This document shows positions 1 to 9,124 of a stretch of 64,000 nucleotides of DNA, piece by piece. The stretch comes from Acanthococcus lagerstroemiae. Its lineage: Eukaryota > Arthropoda > Insecta > Hemiptera > Eriococcidae. The stretch lies in NCBI GenBank assembly GCA_031841125.1, contig CM063110.1, positions 18,843,626 through 18,907,625 of the forward strand. Reading direction: 5' to 3'. Position numbers and translations under genes: made by a program. The notes beneath the pieces were generated by a model that worked only from the letters and a program-made list of their open reading frames with translations, ran no database searches and was not told the DNA's origin. Position 1 is the first letter of the stretch. Every line of letters begins with the position of its first letter.

Positions 1-485
1 TGGTTGTCAGACATGGACACTGACCAAAAACAATTTAGAAAAAATAAGAATCACTCAGAATAATATGGAAAGGTCTATGTTAAAGCTAAGAAAAAAAGAT
101 CGCATCAAAATTTCAACGATAGAACAAAAATTTAAGTACAATACAAATATAGTAACATATACCTACATTAGAAGACAAAAATGGAGGCGGGCGGGGCATG
201 TTGCACGACTAAAAGACGACAGATGGACATACAAGACCACGATATGGCAACCCATAAACTATCGTAGAAAAAGAGGAAGGCAACCAGCAAGATGGAGGGA
301 CGACATCACACAATTTCTAAAAAAAACAAAGACCACGAGTAAATTGCAAACGAGAGAACCGAATGGGAAAGATTACAGGAAATCTTTGCTCATTATGGAC
401 CGAGGAATACTTAATAGATTAGAATAGATTAAGCAAGTAATCACTACATATAAATCCTCAATAAAGGTTTATTATTATCATTATT
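1..485 (+). mobile_element. 3' end of an RTE-type LINE (reverse transcriptase C-terminus plus 3' tail)
   Basis: An open frame from base 2 to the stop at 425-427 encodes the tail of an insect RTE endonuclease-reverse transcriptase. It enters in frame with GCQTWTLTK, the family's conserved C(E/Q)TW segment, followed by WRRAGHVARLKDDRW and then GRQPARWRDDI, the usual C-terminal signature of these proteins. The ATG at 65 is internal to the domain, so it is not a true start; the catalytic part lies outside the window. After the stop, the 3' untranslated part ends in AATAAAGG followed by short TTA-rich repeats near 470-490, as expected for RTE 3' ends. Seen: motifs and tail. Known: the same C-terminal block recurs at about 2740-2860 and 10880-11110. 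It is a mobile-element relic, not a host gene. Confidence 0.85.
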
Positions 486-627
486 TTTATTACTGTTATA
501 AAGGGTATAATCAAATATATCATTCAGTAGATTAATTTGAAAAAAGTCTGTGATGAGTCTTTGACGAACCTTACTATTTACTCGTTTTTCTGCCGTGAAA
601 TTCTGATTTTACTGATTTTTTTTTTTG

Positions 628-733
628 GAAAAGGCGACTTATCCGCCCTGGTTAAGGCGGTTAATGCGGCGAGGGCGGACAGCCAAATTCAGGGCGAATA
701 ATTCGAAAGAGGCGGATAATCGGAAGGCTACTG
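628..733. mobile_element. pogo/Tigger-like MITE end fragment
   Basis: The stretch carries repeated TTATCCGCC/GGCGGATAA words and ends with GGATAATCGGAAGGCTACTG directly before a TA (734-735). Read from the other strand, this is a CAGTAG..TTCCGATTATCCGCC terminus like those at 16981 and 31080. The opposite end lacks a recognisable CAGTAG, so the copy is truncated. It abuts the duplicated exon block to its right. Confidence 0.55.
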
Positions 734-735
734 TA

Positions 736-945
736 CTAGGTATTTAATCAGCTGAGAACTGAAAAGAAGTAATTAAAAACGTACGAGTATATAAATATAG
801 TGTACGAATATAACTCACGTAAGGTGATTCAGCCTCATTTACTTGAGGTCCTGTAGAACATCAGAATGAGTCATATCATGGTTATTGAAATCGACCTTTT
901 CCAGCTTAATAGTGAACGAATTCAGTAATAATTCCTAAACAAAAC
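736..945 (-). repeat. Segmental duplicate of the zinc-finger-gene exon block (copy 1)
   Basis: This block aligns over about 210 bp, intron flanks included, with 6371-6578. Shared words include GGTATTTAATC, AGAACTGAAAA, TATAACTCACGTA and TAATAATTCCTAAACAAAAC. Because both splice sites and flanking intron are shared, it arose by DNA-level duplication, not by retrotransposition. The right limit is near 945, where the two copies diverge. Confidence 0.8.
819..934 (-). pseudogene. Decayed duplicate of a zinc-finger-gene exon
   Basis: Read on the minus strand, the unit is bounded by an acceptor (TTTTGTTTAG before 934) and a donor (GTGAGT after 819). Its reading frame begins ELLLNSFTIKLEKVDFNNHD, matching exon 6452-6568 (ELLRNSSSVMLEKIDFNSHD). 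It is 116 nt long instead of 117. One base is missing after the HDMTHSDVLQ region, so the frame hits a stop at DLK* before the donor. The duplicate would therefore truncate any transcript that used it. No intact finger array lies downstream of it here; the neighbouring pogo fragment and the RTE tail occupy that place. Confidence 0.75.
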
Positions 946-1081
946 ACAAATGTCCTTCTTAGTTTTATGTTGATCCGATGACGTGTCCAGAGAAAAAAAA
1001 AAATGTATATAATCCGCTTTTGAAACTGTTTATTGAGTTAGAAAACTAGTAGAGTCGTCTGATTCGAGTGCATACAATGGA

Positions 1082-2926
1082 ATGATTGAGCTGGAAGAAA
1101 TTTTTAGATACCTAAGAATAGGTGTATCTTTATTGACTCAAAATCAAAAAATAGAGCTTACTGAAATTAGCAAGGTAGTGAGAAGGGAAATAAGGAAAGA
1201 TTGTAGAGCATTTGATGAAAAGAAAACCAGAGAGATAATTGATAACACTTGGTCTACACGGAAATGGAAAAAGGAATTAAGTAAGGGAAACAACCTAATA
1301 TCAAAACTGATTAATAGCGAGGGCAAAGTAATTACGGCAAGAGACAAAATTATCACAGAAACAACAAAATACTTCGAGGAATTATACGACGGGCCTGTCA
1401 ATAATCAAAGCGTAACAAACAAAAACCTGGGGGATATCACGGAATACCTTAATCGACTCAATCAAAATATGGAACCCTTCCCGAAAATAATAAAATCCGA
1501 GATAACACATGTTAAAAATATTAAAATAGGAAAAGCCTCAGGCCCTGACTTCATAGAAAATGAATTCATCAAGTTATTCTCAGATGAACTACTCCCCCAC
1601 CTGGAATGTCTATTCAATAAAATAGTAGACGACATAACACTGCCAAGGCAGTGGTATGAAGCCCAAATCATCCTATTGCACAAAAAAGGGGACAAAAGAA
1701 AGCTCGATAATTATAGACCGTTGAGTCTTTCACCAGATATGAGAAAAATCTTTATGAAAATTATCAAGAACAGGATTTACGATCAACTAGATTGGCACCA
1801 ACCGGAGGAACAAGCTGGGTTCAGGAGGGGATACTCTACCATCGACCACATCCACACGCTCAACCAACTAGTAGAGAAAGCTGGGGAATACAACATAGAA
1901 GTACACATGGTTTTTATAGACTTTAGAAAAGCCTTTGATTCAGTGAGACACGACTACATACTACAAGCATTAATTGAACAGGGAACAAATCTGAAAATAG
2001 TGGAAATCATCAAAAATATATACGAGAATGCTACTGCACATGTAAGGTTGGACAAATCAGGGAAGTCGTTTAAGGTGAAAAGAGGTGTTGCACAAGGAGA
2101 TCCAATATCGTCGAACCTATTCAACGCAGTACTTGAGATGGCTTTTAAAAAACTAGATTGGGATGAACAAGGGATAAACATAGACGGTAAAAGGCTGACA
2201 AATCTAAGATTCGCAGATGACATTGTACTGTTCGGGAAAAATAGGGAAGAAATGCAAAAGATGGTTGAAGAACTAATACAGGTATGTGAGGAAGCCGGAC
2301 TGCAAATAAACGCAACCAAGACAAAGTACTTGAGTAACAAATCTAAAGAAAACCTAAATGTAAACGAAGTCGAAATTGAAAGAGTAAGCGAATACACGTA
2401 TCTGGGGAGAATAATATCATTCAAAAAAGGATTAATAAAAGAAATACAAATAAGAAAGAGAAAAGCGTGGAGCGGATTCTGGTCGCTAAGACAAATTTTT
2501 AAGGGGAACATGAAAATTCAATCCAAAATTAAAATCCTGAACTCATGCGTAATCCCAATCCTCACATACGGAGCGCAAACATGGTCAATAACTAAAGCCC
2601 AAGCGAAGAGTCTACAAGTCACACAGAGAGCGATGGAAAGAAGCATACTGGGTATAAAAAGGAAGGATAAAATTAGGAACACAAAAATAAGAGAGCAGAC
2701 AGGGATAAGGGACATACTAGAAACCGTAGGAGCTCTAAAGATAAGATACGCGGGGCATGTGGCTAGATCAAAGAGAGATACATGGGCAAAAAGGATTACC
2801 GAGTGGACCCCATATGGAAATAGGAGAAGGAGAGGGAGGCCAACTACTAGATGGAGAGACGACATAAGAATAGGTGTAAGTGTAGTTTTGATAGTTGTAT
2901 TGATGTTGATATTAGAAACAGTGTGA
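1082..2926 (+). CDS. RTE-type reverse transcriptase ORF fragment (614 codons)
   Basis: An uninterrupted frame holds a nearly complete RTE-clade reverse transcriptase. Landmarks with approximate residues: LPRQWYEAQIILLHKKGDK then YRPLSLS (about 195-220); GFRRGYST (about 250); FIDFRKAFDSV with the first catalytic Asp (about 281-288); GVAQGDPIS (about 340); LRFADDIVLFGK with the FADD catalytic pair (about 374-385); TYGAQTWS (about 500); YAGHVARSK and GRPTTRWRDDI near the end. The apurinic-type endonuclease domain that should precede the reverse transcriptase is missing, so full autonomy is impossible. The first 15 and last 20 residues are not element sequence but target DNA. The flanking 14-bp repeats lie 1752 bp (584 codons) apart, which is why the frame runs straight through. 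No frameshift or stop interrupts the core, so the insertion is fairly recent. Confidence 0.85.
   Translation: MIELEEIFRYLRIGVSLLTQNQKIELTEISKVVRREIRKDCRAFDEKKTREIIDNTWSTRKWKKELSKGNNLISKLINSEGKVITARDKIITETTKYFEELYDGPVNNQSVTNKNLGDITEYLNRLNQNMEPFPKIIKSEITHVKNIKIGKASGPDFIENEFIKLFSDELLPHLECLFNKIVDDITLPRQWYEAQIILLHKKGDKRKLDNYRPLSLSPDMRKIFMKIIKNRIYDQLDWHQPEEQAGFRRGYSTIDHIHTLNQLVEKAGEYNIEVHMVFIDFRKAFDSVRHDYILQALIEQGTNLKIVEIIKNIYENATAHVRLDKSGKSFKVKRGVAQGDPISSNLFNAVLEMAFKKLDWDEQGINIDGKRLTNLRFADDIVLFGKNREEMQKMVEELIQVCEEAGLQINATKTKYLSNKSKENLNVNEVEIERVSEYTYLGRIISFKKGLIKEIQIRKRKAWSGFWSLRQIFKGNMKIQSKIKILNSCVIPILTYGAQTWSITKAQAKSLQVTQRAMERSILGIKRKDKIRNTKIREQTGIRDILETVGALKIRYAGHVARSKRDTWAKRITEWTPYGNRRRRGRPTTRWRDDIRIGVSVVLIVVLMLILETV
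1113..2878 (+). mobile_element. RTE insertion truncated at both ends, with 14-bp flanking direct repeats
   Basis: The perfect direct repeat TAAGAATAGGTGTA lies at 1113-1126 and 2865-2878. RTE homology starts shortly after the first copy and stops at the second, immediately after RWRDDI. The simplest reading is a target-site duplication flanking a 1738-bp insert. The 5' truncation is normal for LINEs. Loss of the extreme 3' end is unusual, because target-primed reverse transcription normally starts there. No A-rich or TTA tail precedes the right repeat. Confidence 0.65.
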
Positions 2927-2929
2927 GAG

Positions 2930-3540
2930 TAATGTGTTGTAGCTCAAGATCAAGAGGGTTCAGATTACAACCAAAATACATTGTATATACATTGTATATG
3001 ATTAACTTCTTAATTTACATGCAATCCCCGAACATGTGAAACTTACATCGACCATGCACTCCTTGCTACATTTAACATTTACTCAAAGTTGCAGTCATAT
3101 TACCAGTATCCATTTTCCTACCACTCACCTCAACTGGGAAGTTTGATTTTTTTTTTTTTTTTTTTTTTTCAAAACGAATAAGCTATTTCTTTTTCTCCAT
3201 TGTGAAGGATAATGAGCATCTATCATATTTGGCATTTTCGTGTGAGCGGCTTTCATTCTTACAATTTCGTCTATGGAAAATGGAGGGGGAACGAAACAAT
3301 ATTACTGCCTCCTCCCACCTCTGTTCCGGCATTATTGAAGATGAGTACAAAAGAAAATGTACAATAATATGAAACATTTTATATTCATCTTTTTGTACAT
3401 CATATTTATACATGTCTAGATTCACGATATTAATATTAAACGTATAATAGGTACATTAGCTAAAAGTTGTACCCAACTCATTGTACTCATACTGCAGCAT
3501 CCCAATTCTCTCAACCTGAAACTGAGTTCATATCGCAACT
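2930..3540. other. Noncoding, AT-rich; poly-T run
   Basis: I see no gene here. A direct repeat ACATTGTATAT occurs at about 2979-3000, and an uninterrupted T run of about 23 bases starts at 3147. Short open frames on the minus strand (3183-3425) have no recognisable domain. Confidence 0.5.
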
Positions 3541-3544
3541 TTTT

Positions 3545-4167
3545 TTGTGTAGTTTAGATAGTGCATGTTTTTTCAAGTGATCTTTCCGAAAAAAATGATT
3601 TGGTGCAAATTGGACAGGAGTAAAAACGTTTTGTATAACCATGGGCTATTAAAATATGTCTCTACGTGTTACCTTTTTTGAGTAAAGGACCAGCTGCTGA
3701 TTGCGCAGGAGAAACAATTAGTATGAATTATTACTAAGGAACCTGTAAGCACAAGTACTCGCATACGCCATATTCGCGTCCATTGTGCCCGCGGATGCCG
3801 AATCTGACTATGCGGAGCGAACCACGTAGTCAACTCGGCATCAGCGGGCGCGATGCGCTCCAATATGGCGTATGCGAGTACTTGTGCTTATAGGTTCTTT
3901 ACTATTGCATAAGGCTTCAAGACGTGCTTCAGAGAGAATGATTGGAAGCACATTGCGCATGAAAAACGATTACCTTCTTTCATATGAACAGCCAGTGGGT
4001 GTTTTGTGAAGGTATCCTTCCAGGAAAATGATCGGTAGCAAATTGTGCAAGAGTAATGACACATTGGATTGGAAAGAACGAACATATGTCTGGTGACATT
4101 TCCGACTATATGATCAGTTGGAGATTCAGCAGACTATGAACCATAATATGATTTCTCCAGTTAGATT
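3545..4167 (-). pseudogene. Degenerate 3' part of the C2H2 zinc-finger array
   Basis: Downstream of the stop that ends the main finger exon, minus-strand sequence still encodes finger remnants in shifting frames. First comes CDTCSRSFSLKSNWRNHIMVH (about 4195-4130), out of frame with the main ORF by a small indel near 4200. Then, at 4085-3900, YSCTICYRSFSWKDTFTKH and FSCAMCFQSFSLK. After the MITE at 3737-3898 come FSCAISSWSFTQKR and finally YSCPICTKSFF followed by RKDHLKKHALSKLH, split by one extra base in a T run near 3590. The original array thus ran to about 3500 with four or five more fingers. Whether the gene now ends functionally at 4168 or is wholly a pseudogene cannot be told from sequence. 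Confidence 0.75.
3737..3898. mobile_element. Foldback MITE (copy 1) inserted in zinc-finger coding sequence
   Basis: The 162-bp element folds nearly end to end. The outer arms share AGTACTCGCATACGCCATAT exactly, with ends AGGAACCTGTAAGCAC and AGAACCTATAAGCAC in inverted orientation. It is flanked by the direct repeat TTACTA (3731-3736 and 3899-3904). Removing the element and one TTACTA copy rejoins the surrounding finger frame (AIVIIHTN then CFSCA). The inner core (GATGCCGAAT, GACTATGCGGAGCG) recurs in foldbacks at 7649-7784 and 18728-18857. Confidence 0.8.
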
Positions 4168-5550
4168 TTAGAGAAAATGATCGACTGCAGGTGTCGCAAA
4201 AGAAAGGTGTGCTTCATTATTATGAACGGACACAATATGTTTTTTCATGTCGATTTTCCGAAAAAGTGATCGCTGAAAAGTTGTGCACGAGAAAGGCTTT
4301 ACATTATTGTGAACGGACATAATATGTGCTTTTAAGGTGTCTTTCCGAAAAAATGATCGCTGGCAAGTTGTGCAGGAGAAACGCTTGACATTTTTATGAA
4401 CTAACCGAATATGTCTTTTCAAGTCGCGTTCCCAATAAAATGATTGCTGACAAGTTGTGCATGAGAAAGGCATCACCTTATTATGAACAATCATAATATG
4501 GTTTTTCAGGTCGCTTGGGTAAAGAAATGATCGCTGGCAAGTTGTGCACGAGTAAGGCTTTACATTACTGCTATGATGAACTTTCATAATATGTTTTTTC
4601 AAATCCCATTGACGAGAAAACGATCCCTGACAAATTGTGCACAAGAAAGGCTTCACCTTATTATGAACATTCATAAGATGTCTTTTCAATTCATATTGAT
4701 GAAAAAACGATTGCGGACAACTTGTGCACGAGAAAGGCGTCACGTTATGAACATCCATAATATGTCTTTTCAAAGTATATTGATTAAAAAACGATTGCTG
4801 ACAAGTTGTGCACGAGAAAGGCTTCACCTTATAATGGAAATTCATATTACGTCTTTTCAACTCGCTTTGGTGAAGAAATGATAGCTTACCAGTTCTGCAC
4901 GAGGAAGGTTTTACATTACTATGGAAGGATATAATATGTATTTTCAATTCATTTTCATAAAAAAATGATTGCTGACAAGTTGTGCACGAGAAAGGCTTAT
5001 TATAATTTTTAGTGTGAGCTACTATGATATGATTTTCTAAGTCATATTTCCGAGAAAATAATAGACTGCAACTGCGGCACGAAAAAGGCTTCAGATTATT
5101 ATGAACTCTGACTATATGTGTTTTTAAGTCATCTTGCCTACTAAATGATTGAAAGCAGACTGTGCATGAAAAAGTGGGTATAGCAGTATTACAAACCCGT
5201 TCATGGTTTTTCGAATCACTCTTGACAGTAAATGATCGGTCATGGTTTTTATAGTGAAAAAGTTTTTCGTGATTAGGAACACCCGATTCTCCTTTTTCTC
5301 CATAACACACTGATGAAGGCTGTTGATTGTAAATGACTCCTCCGGAGAATTTTTCTTGATAATTGTGATTTTCTTCGATCTGTTCATCGTACGTGTTAAC
5401 AACTGGAAACAGATGTGCAGTTTCTTTATCATATCTTGTGCTGGTGTGATCATCTTTTAGTATCTTGTTACTGCCAGTGTCGGTCGCGAGCGAGAACTTT
5501 TCACTTTCAATATGATTGTCATTGGTAGTACTTGGTATCCAACTATTTCC
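4168..5550 (-). CDS. Multi-C2H2 zinc-finger protein, main (finger) exon
   Basis: The frame is open from the acceptor (TATTATATTTCAG, exon base 1 at 5550) to a stop at 4168. About 80 residues of acidic, Ser-rich linker precede the fingers, starting GNSWIPSTTNDNHIESEKFS. At least eleven finger units of 23-24 residues follow, type F/Y-S-C-T-x-C-Q-x-S-F-x(5)-L-x(2)-H-x(4)-H, joined by short linkers such as NNVKP rather than the canonical TGEKP. The unit SSCRTGKLSF lacks its second Cys and first His; the last unit (FSCTTFQRS) lacks its second Cys, so not all bind zinc. The stop at 4168 follows a frameshift; further fingers lie beyond it. C2H2 arrays generally bind DNA in the nucleus; target and partners are unknown. 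The exon enters in phase 0 and must be spliced to 5707-5790. An internal GTG or ATG start is unlikely, because homologous frame continues to the acceptor. Confidence 0.88.
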   Translation of the reverse strand, partial: GNSWIPSTTNDNHIESEKFSLATDTGSNKILKDDHTSTRYDKETAHLFPVVNTYDEQIEENHNYQEKFSGGVIYNQQPSSVCYGEKGESGVPNHEKLFHYKNHDRSFTVKSDSKNHERVCNTAIPTFSCTVCFQSFSRQDDLKTHIVRVHNNLKPFSCRSCSLLFSRKYDLENHIIVAHTKNYNKPFSCTTCQQSFFYENELKIHIISFHSNVKPSSCRTGKLSFLHQSELKRRNMNFHYKVKPFSCTTCQQSFFNQYTLKRHIMDVHNVTPFSCTSCPQSFFHQYELKRHLMNVHNKVKPFLCTICQGSFSRQWDLKKHIMKVHHSSNVKPYSCTTCQRSFLYPSDLKNHIMIVHNKVMPFSCTTCQQSFYWERDLKRHIRLVHKNVKRFSCTTCQRSFFRKDTLKAHIMSVHNNVKPFSCTTFQRSLFRKIDMKKHIVSVHNNEAHLSFATPAVDHFL

Positions 5551-6451
5551 CTGAAATATAATAAAATTGTAGAACGTTATTCAGAGTTCATTTCATGCTC
5601 TAGTCTGTGTTTTTACTGGAAATTAGGAAATGGTGGACTCAATTTTCCCATACATCAACACCTCTAGACTAGACATAGGATGATTGAAAAATATGTGCAC
5701 ACTTACACTGATTTCAATATCTGCCAATTCAGTGTATCCTGTAATGTCGATTTTTATATCTATTTCTTCGTTTTTCGCAATGAATGAATCCTGAATCAGT
5801 ACAACAATGAAGTTATGTTGATTTCAAATTTGTGAGAAATCAGTAAGAAAGAACTTTAGTTATATATCTAGATACTAATGATTTTTGGATCCATCTTGTA
5901 GTCTCACTAAGCACAGCTCAGTCCTGTGTACAAATCCGACCTCTCTTAAGTATGTACACATATAGATAAGAGATATCTAAGTTACATAATTTCTTCAATA
6001 GGCTCAAGTCTTTTACCTATCTATTCAGTTTATGTTGATCATTAGGTTTATGTAGTATTTCTTAATCCGACAATGCAAAAAAGGATCAGTGGTGTCAGGG
6101 TATCATTTGTTCCTCATCCCCTTCTCAGAAAAATGAGAAATTGATAAACTATTCAGTAAACTGAGAAAAATGTTTCTTGCGAGAGTTCACAAACGAGATT
6201 TCAGAAAATTTTCGAATATTTACTCGATTTTAGCGTGTTATGTTCATTTTTGATAAGATATCCAAACTTTTCCTCTTTTTTTTTTTCTTTCTTGTCGATC
6301 TAAATCCTAAATTTTTGTATTTTTCTAAGAAAACAGAAAAACTTCCGACGCCACTGCAAGGGATATCGGAATCTAGCAGGTATTTAATCGGCTAAGAACT
6401 GAAAATTAATTGAAAACATATAGATGGTGTACATAAACATGTATAACTCAC
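5551..6451 (-). other. Introns of the zinc-finger gene
   Basis: Apart from the 84-nt exon at 5707-5790, this is intronic AT-rich DNA with T-runs near 6280. I see no other gene. Confidence 0.55.
5707..5790 (-). CDS. Zinc-finger gene, small upstream exon (28 codons)
   Basis: A minus-strand exon of exactly 84 nt lies between a good acceptor (TTGTACTGATTCAG before 5790) and a consensus donor (GTAAGT at 5706-5701). In phase 0 it is fully open and encodes DSFIAKNEEIDIKIDITGYT followed by ELADIEIS, an acidic stretch like those preceding finger arrays in insect C2H2 families. It joins the finger exon across a 156-nt intron without a frame change. No annotated domain is recognisable. Confidence 0.7.
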
Positions 6452-6568
6452 GTATTGCGATTTAGTCTCATTTGCTCGAGGTCTTGATAGAACATGAGAA
6501 TCTATCATATCATGGCTATTAAAATCGATTTTCTCCAGCATGACAGAGGACGAATTTCGTAATAATTC
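6452..6568 (-). CDS. Zinc-finger gene, further upstream exon (39 codons)
   Basis: A 117-nt minus-strand exon lies between an acceptor (TTTTGTTTAG before 6568) and a GTGAGT donor (6451-6446). It is open in phase 0, encoding ELLRNSSSVMLEKIDFNSHD, then MIDSHVLSRPRANETKSQY. It is compatible with splicing to 5707-5790 across a 661-nt intron. The strongest support is comparative: a second copy with the same splice sites sits at 819-934. Exons 5' of this one, including the start codon, were not found; the region to the right is filled with repeats. Confidence 0.65.
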
Positions 6569-6599
6569 CTAAACAAAACACATAATTTGAATTGGTTAA

Positions 6600-7213
6600 A
6601 CGTACAAACAGGGCCACAGCCATGGCCTGCCGGAGGCTGGCTGAACCGACTCTGGTAAGTTTTTCGCCGGCTCTAGTCCGTTTCAATTTTTTGTACTATA
6701 ATGGAAAACTGGCAAAATCGATGATACCTGAAAAGCGACGAAAAAATAAAATCTAAATTGAAGTTTTTGGTCCTTGACTTCAGTCATTGCATCAAATTTT
6801 CTTGGCGACTCTCGACTTGGATCCTTCAAATCTAAATGTTTACGGCACAGTTTTCTCAGTACTTTTAAACTCAATTTCAAAAATATGTTTTGAAGTTCTG
6901 GATCTTCATCGCGGATTTATATACAGACGGGACCAGAGGCATGGGCTGGCGGGGGCCGGTTGAATCGACTCTAGTAAATTTTGCGCGGACTGTAGACGTT
7001 TTCGATGTTCTGTACTTCAGCCCTATTAAAATTTTGTCCTCCAGCCTCAAGATTTCATTTTCCAAATCCACGACGAACTCTTCCTGGTTTCGGTTCCATT
7101 GTACAAATACATAAACACGAATGCCAAGTGATATTGAGGCAATTTCTGCATGGTCTGTTCTCTTCGTTGACGAAATACTGTGTATTACATAGCAGTGGAT
7201 CTCCAACTTCAAG
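6600..7213. repeat. Dispersed repeat, two related copies in direct order
   Basis: The segments starting near 6610 and 6925 share a GGGCCA/GGGACCA head, then CTG(A/G)C..GG..GGCTGG, GAA(C/T)CGACTCT(G/A)GTAA and a TTTTTTGTACT/TTCTGTACT end. The adjoining part of the first copy (6710-6845: GGCAAAATCGATGATACC, AATTGAAGTTTTTGGTC, CTTGGATCCTT) is also found at 40930-41065. It is an unclassified interspersed repeat; the open frames on both strands here are not convincing. Confidence 0.55.
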
Positions 7214-7221
7214 TTTAGAAT

Positions 7222-8139
7222 CAGTGTTGCCAGGTGTGGCACAATTGTGCCACAGTGGCACATTTTCAGTGTCTGTGGCACAGCATGTGGCACAATTGGA
7301 AATTGTGGCTAAATGTTGCACATATAAATTCAGTTTCTTGTGTACAATACTCTTTGACTCAGTGTCGCGCACAACAAAAACTAACGAAAACGGGATAATT
7401 GATGAGCGGCGCGGGTGGTGGGTGGAAGCTTTCGTTAAATCGGTCGAAATCACTTTTTATGTGAGAAGATAACTTCTAGGAAATCTTACGCTCTACAAAT
7501 TTTGTTATTTTAATTTTTTCGCTAAATGGCTTCGTTCTCGACTTATTTTGAGATAACTCAATACACATTCAAATAGGAAAATCGTCCTGATCCCGTTCTC
7601 TATTTTGCCGATTGTAGCGCTCCCAGCGGATGAACAGCCCGAATATGCAAATACGACCGTCCGCCATTTTGACTCCAACCGTCCCCGTGGATGCCGAATC
7701 CGACTATGCGGATGCGGAGCGTACGGCGTAGTGAATTTGGCATCGACGGGCGCGGTTGGAGTCAAAATGGCGGACGATCGTACTCTTCTATTTAGAGCTT
7801 TAACGCTGAACGCTGAACACTTCTCATCATTAGGCTATATTTACCTGTATCTAACACATTTGTCATATCCTCGATCGAAACACCGTTTTACGCTGTAGTC
7901 GATTGTCACGGGGCATTGAACAAAATGCGCTTAGTATACCGGAACTAGGCCTATTCTTATTAGGGTTTAAATTTAGGCTGTTGCCTTCTAAAATACAGCA
8001 CTGTACATGAAACCCCATGAAACCCAACATGATTGGTATACGTGTTTTTTCAATTGTGGCAGATTGTGGCACAATTTTCTCCATGGGCACTTTTTTTTTC
8101 AAATGTGGCACATTTTGAAATTTGGATCTGGCAACACTG
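7222..8139. mobile_element. hAT-type non-autonomous DNA transposon, 918 bp
   Basis: The ends are CAGTGTTGCCAG at 7222 and its inverse CTGGCAACACTG at 8128-8139, and the element is flanked by a perfect 8-bp duplication TTTAGAAT (7214-7221 and 8140-8147). An 8-bp duplication and CAG-N-G-type ends are hAT hallmarks. Both subterminal regions carry clusters of GTGGCACA/TGTGCCAC words, typical of transposase-binding repeats. There is no transposase ORF. A foldback MITE (7649-7784) is nested inside. Unnested, the element would be roughly 780 bp. Confidence 0.88.
7649..7784. mobile_element. Foldback MITE (copy 2), nested in the hAT element
   Basis: The arms pair through CGTCCGCCATTTTGACTCCA on the left and its exact inverse on the right. 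The core GATGCCGAATCCGACTATGC and its partner GGCATCGACGGGCGCGG match copies 1 and 3. The arm sequence CCATTTTGACTCCAACCG differs from copy 1 but is shared in part (GAGTCCAACCGCG) with copy 3. No clear target duplication is visible. Confidence 0.7.
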
Positions 8140-8147
8140 TTTAGAAT

Positions 8148-9100
8148 ACTTAGTCTAATAACTCGAATGATACACAATTATATTTACTTTCACATCCGCA
8201 TGAAAATGAGTATTTCCTCTTTACGAAATTAGATTTGTAGTTCTTGAACCATGCGGTTAACTTTTTGGAAAGAAAAAAATAAAAAATTTAATTCGATATA
8301 AATAATCATAACGAATTACGCATTCTTTTTAATCGAATTAGAAATGCTTAAATGGATTTATGCAATAATGAGTAATTTGTGAGAAAATGCAAATAAACCA
8401 CAAATCTATTATGTGAGTATTACTTATTTAACTTACGTGTTCATGGCTACGCAGCGTTGTTATGTTCACAATTTAACATTACGAAGTAGTCTATTCTGAA
8501 TATTATTGTAATGAAGATTTTTTTCAATTTTCCGGAGAATATCTGTGCACATTTTTGTATTTTGAACCATCAAGAGAGCGAGATTAACGTCCTCTTAAAA
8601 TCGGTCATCGCTTTCACAGAAACAGATTTCAAGACGGGTAGAATACTTCTTCTTAACCCGGTTGAATTGGGAAGCTAACCAAAATACCTGTGTTGGTAGC
8701 CCTGCTTCTACAATGAGGGGGTAATTTAACTCGTTCATTTAAAAAACGTGTAGAAGGAGTGATCTTTGAACGCCTTTGGCGTGTTATGAAAATCGTTTTT
8801 GAAAGAAAGTTGGTTGAAATGATTTCAGCAATAGCACTGAGCTAACAAGATAATAAAGAATTACCTCCATGAACCTTTTTTAAATGAAATTTCGTGAAAT
8901 TGAAAATCGCGATTTTTGACGTAGGAGGATATGGAAGCTGAAATAATCCCCCAGACATTTCTAATGTGTTGAGCATTACTTAGTTTGTGTTAGAGTGTTA
9001 CACTAGCGCTACCGCGGCAGTGTTTACTTCCCAATAGTACATGTAACCGAGTAGTGTTGGACGACTAGATAGGTAATGAGGGACCTAAAATGAAATGTCA
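8148..9100. other. AT-rich noncoding stretch
   Basis: I see no gene, repeat family or inverted ends here. A possible donor-like GTAAGT on the minus strand near 8445 and an ATGGAG|GTAATT near 8865 could mark missing 5' exons of the zinc-finger gene, but nothing supports either. Confidence 0.4.
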
Positions 9101-9124
9101 GTATTACTCAGGGGCGGATGGGCC

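Noticed and set aside
4573..4881. Plus-strand frame over the zinc-finger exon
   Set aside because: It is antisense to the finger array; its repetitive look mirrors the finger repeats.
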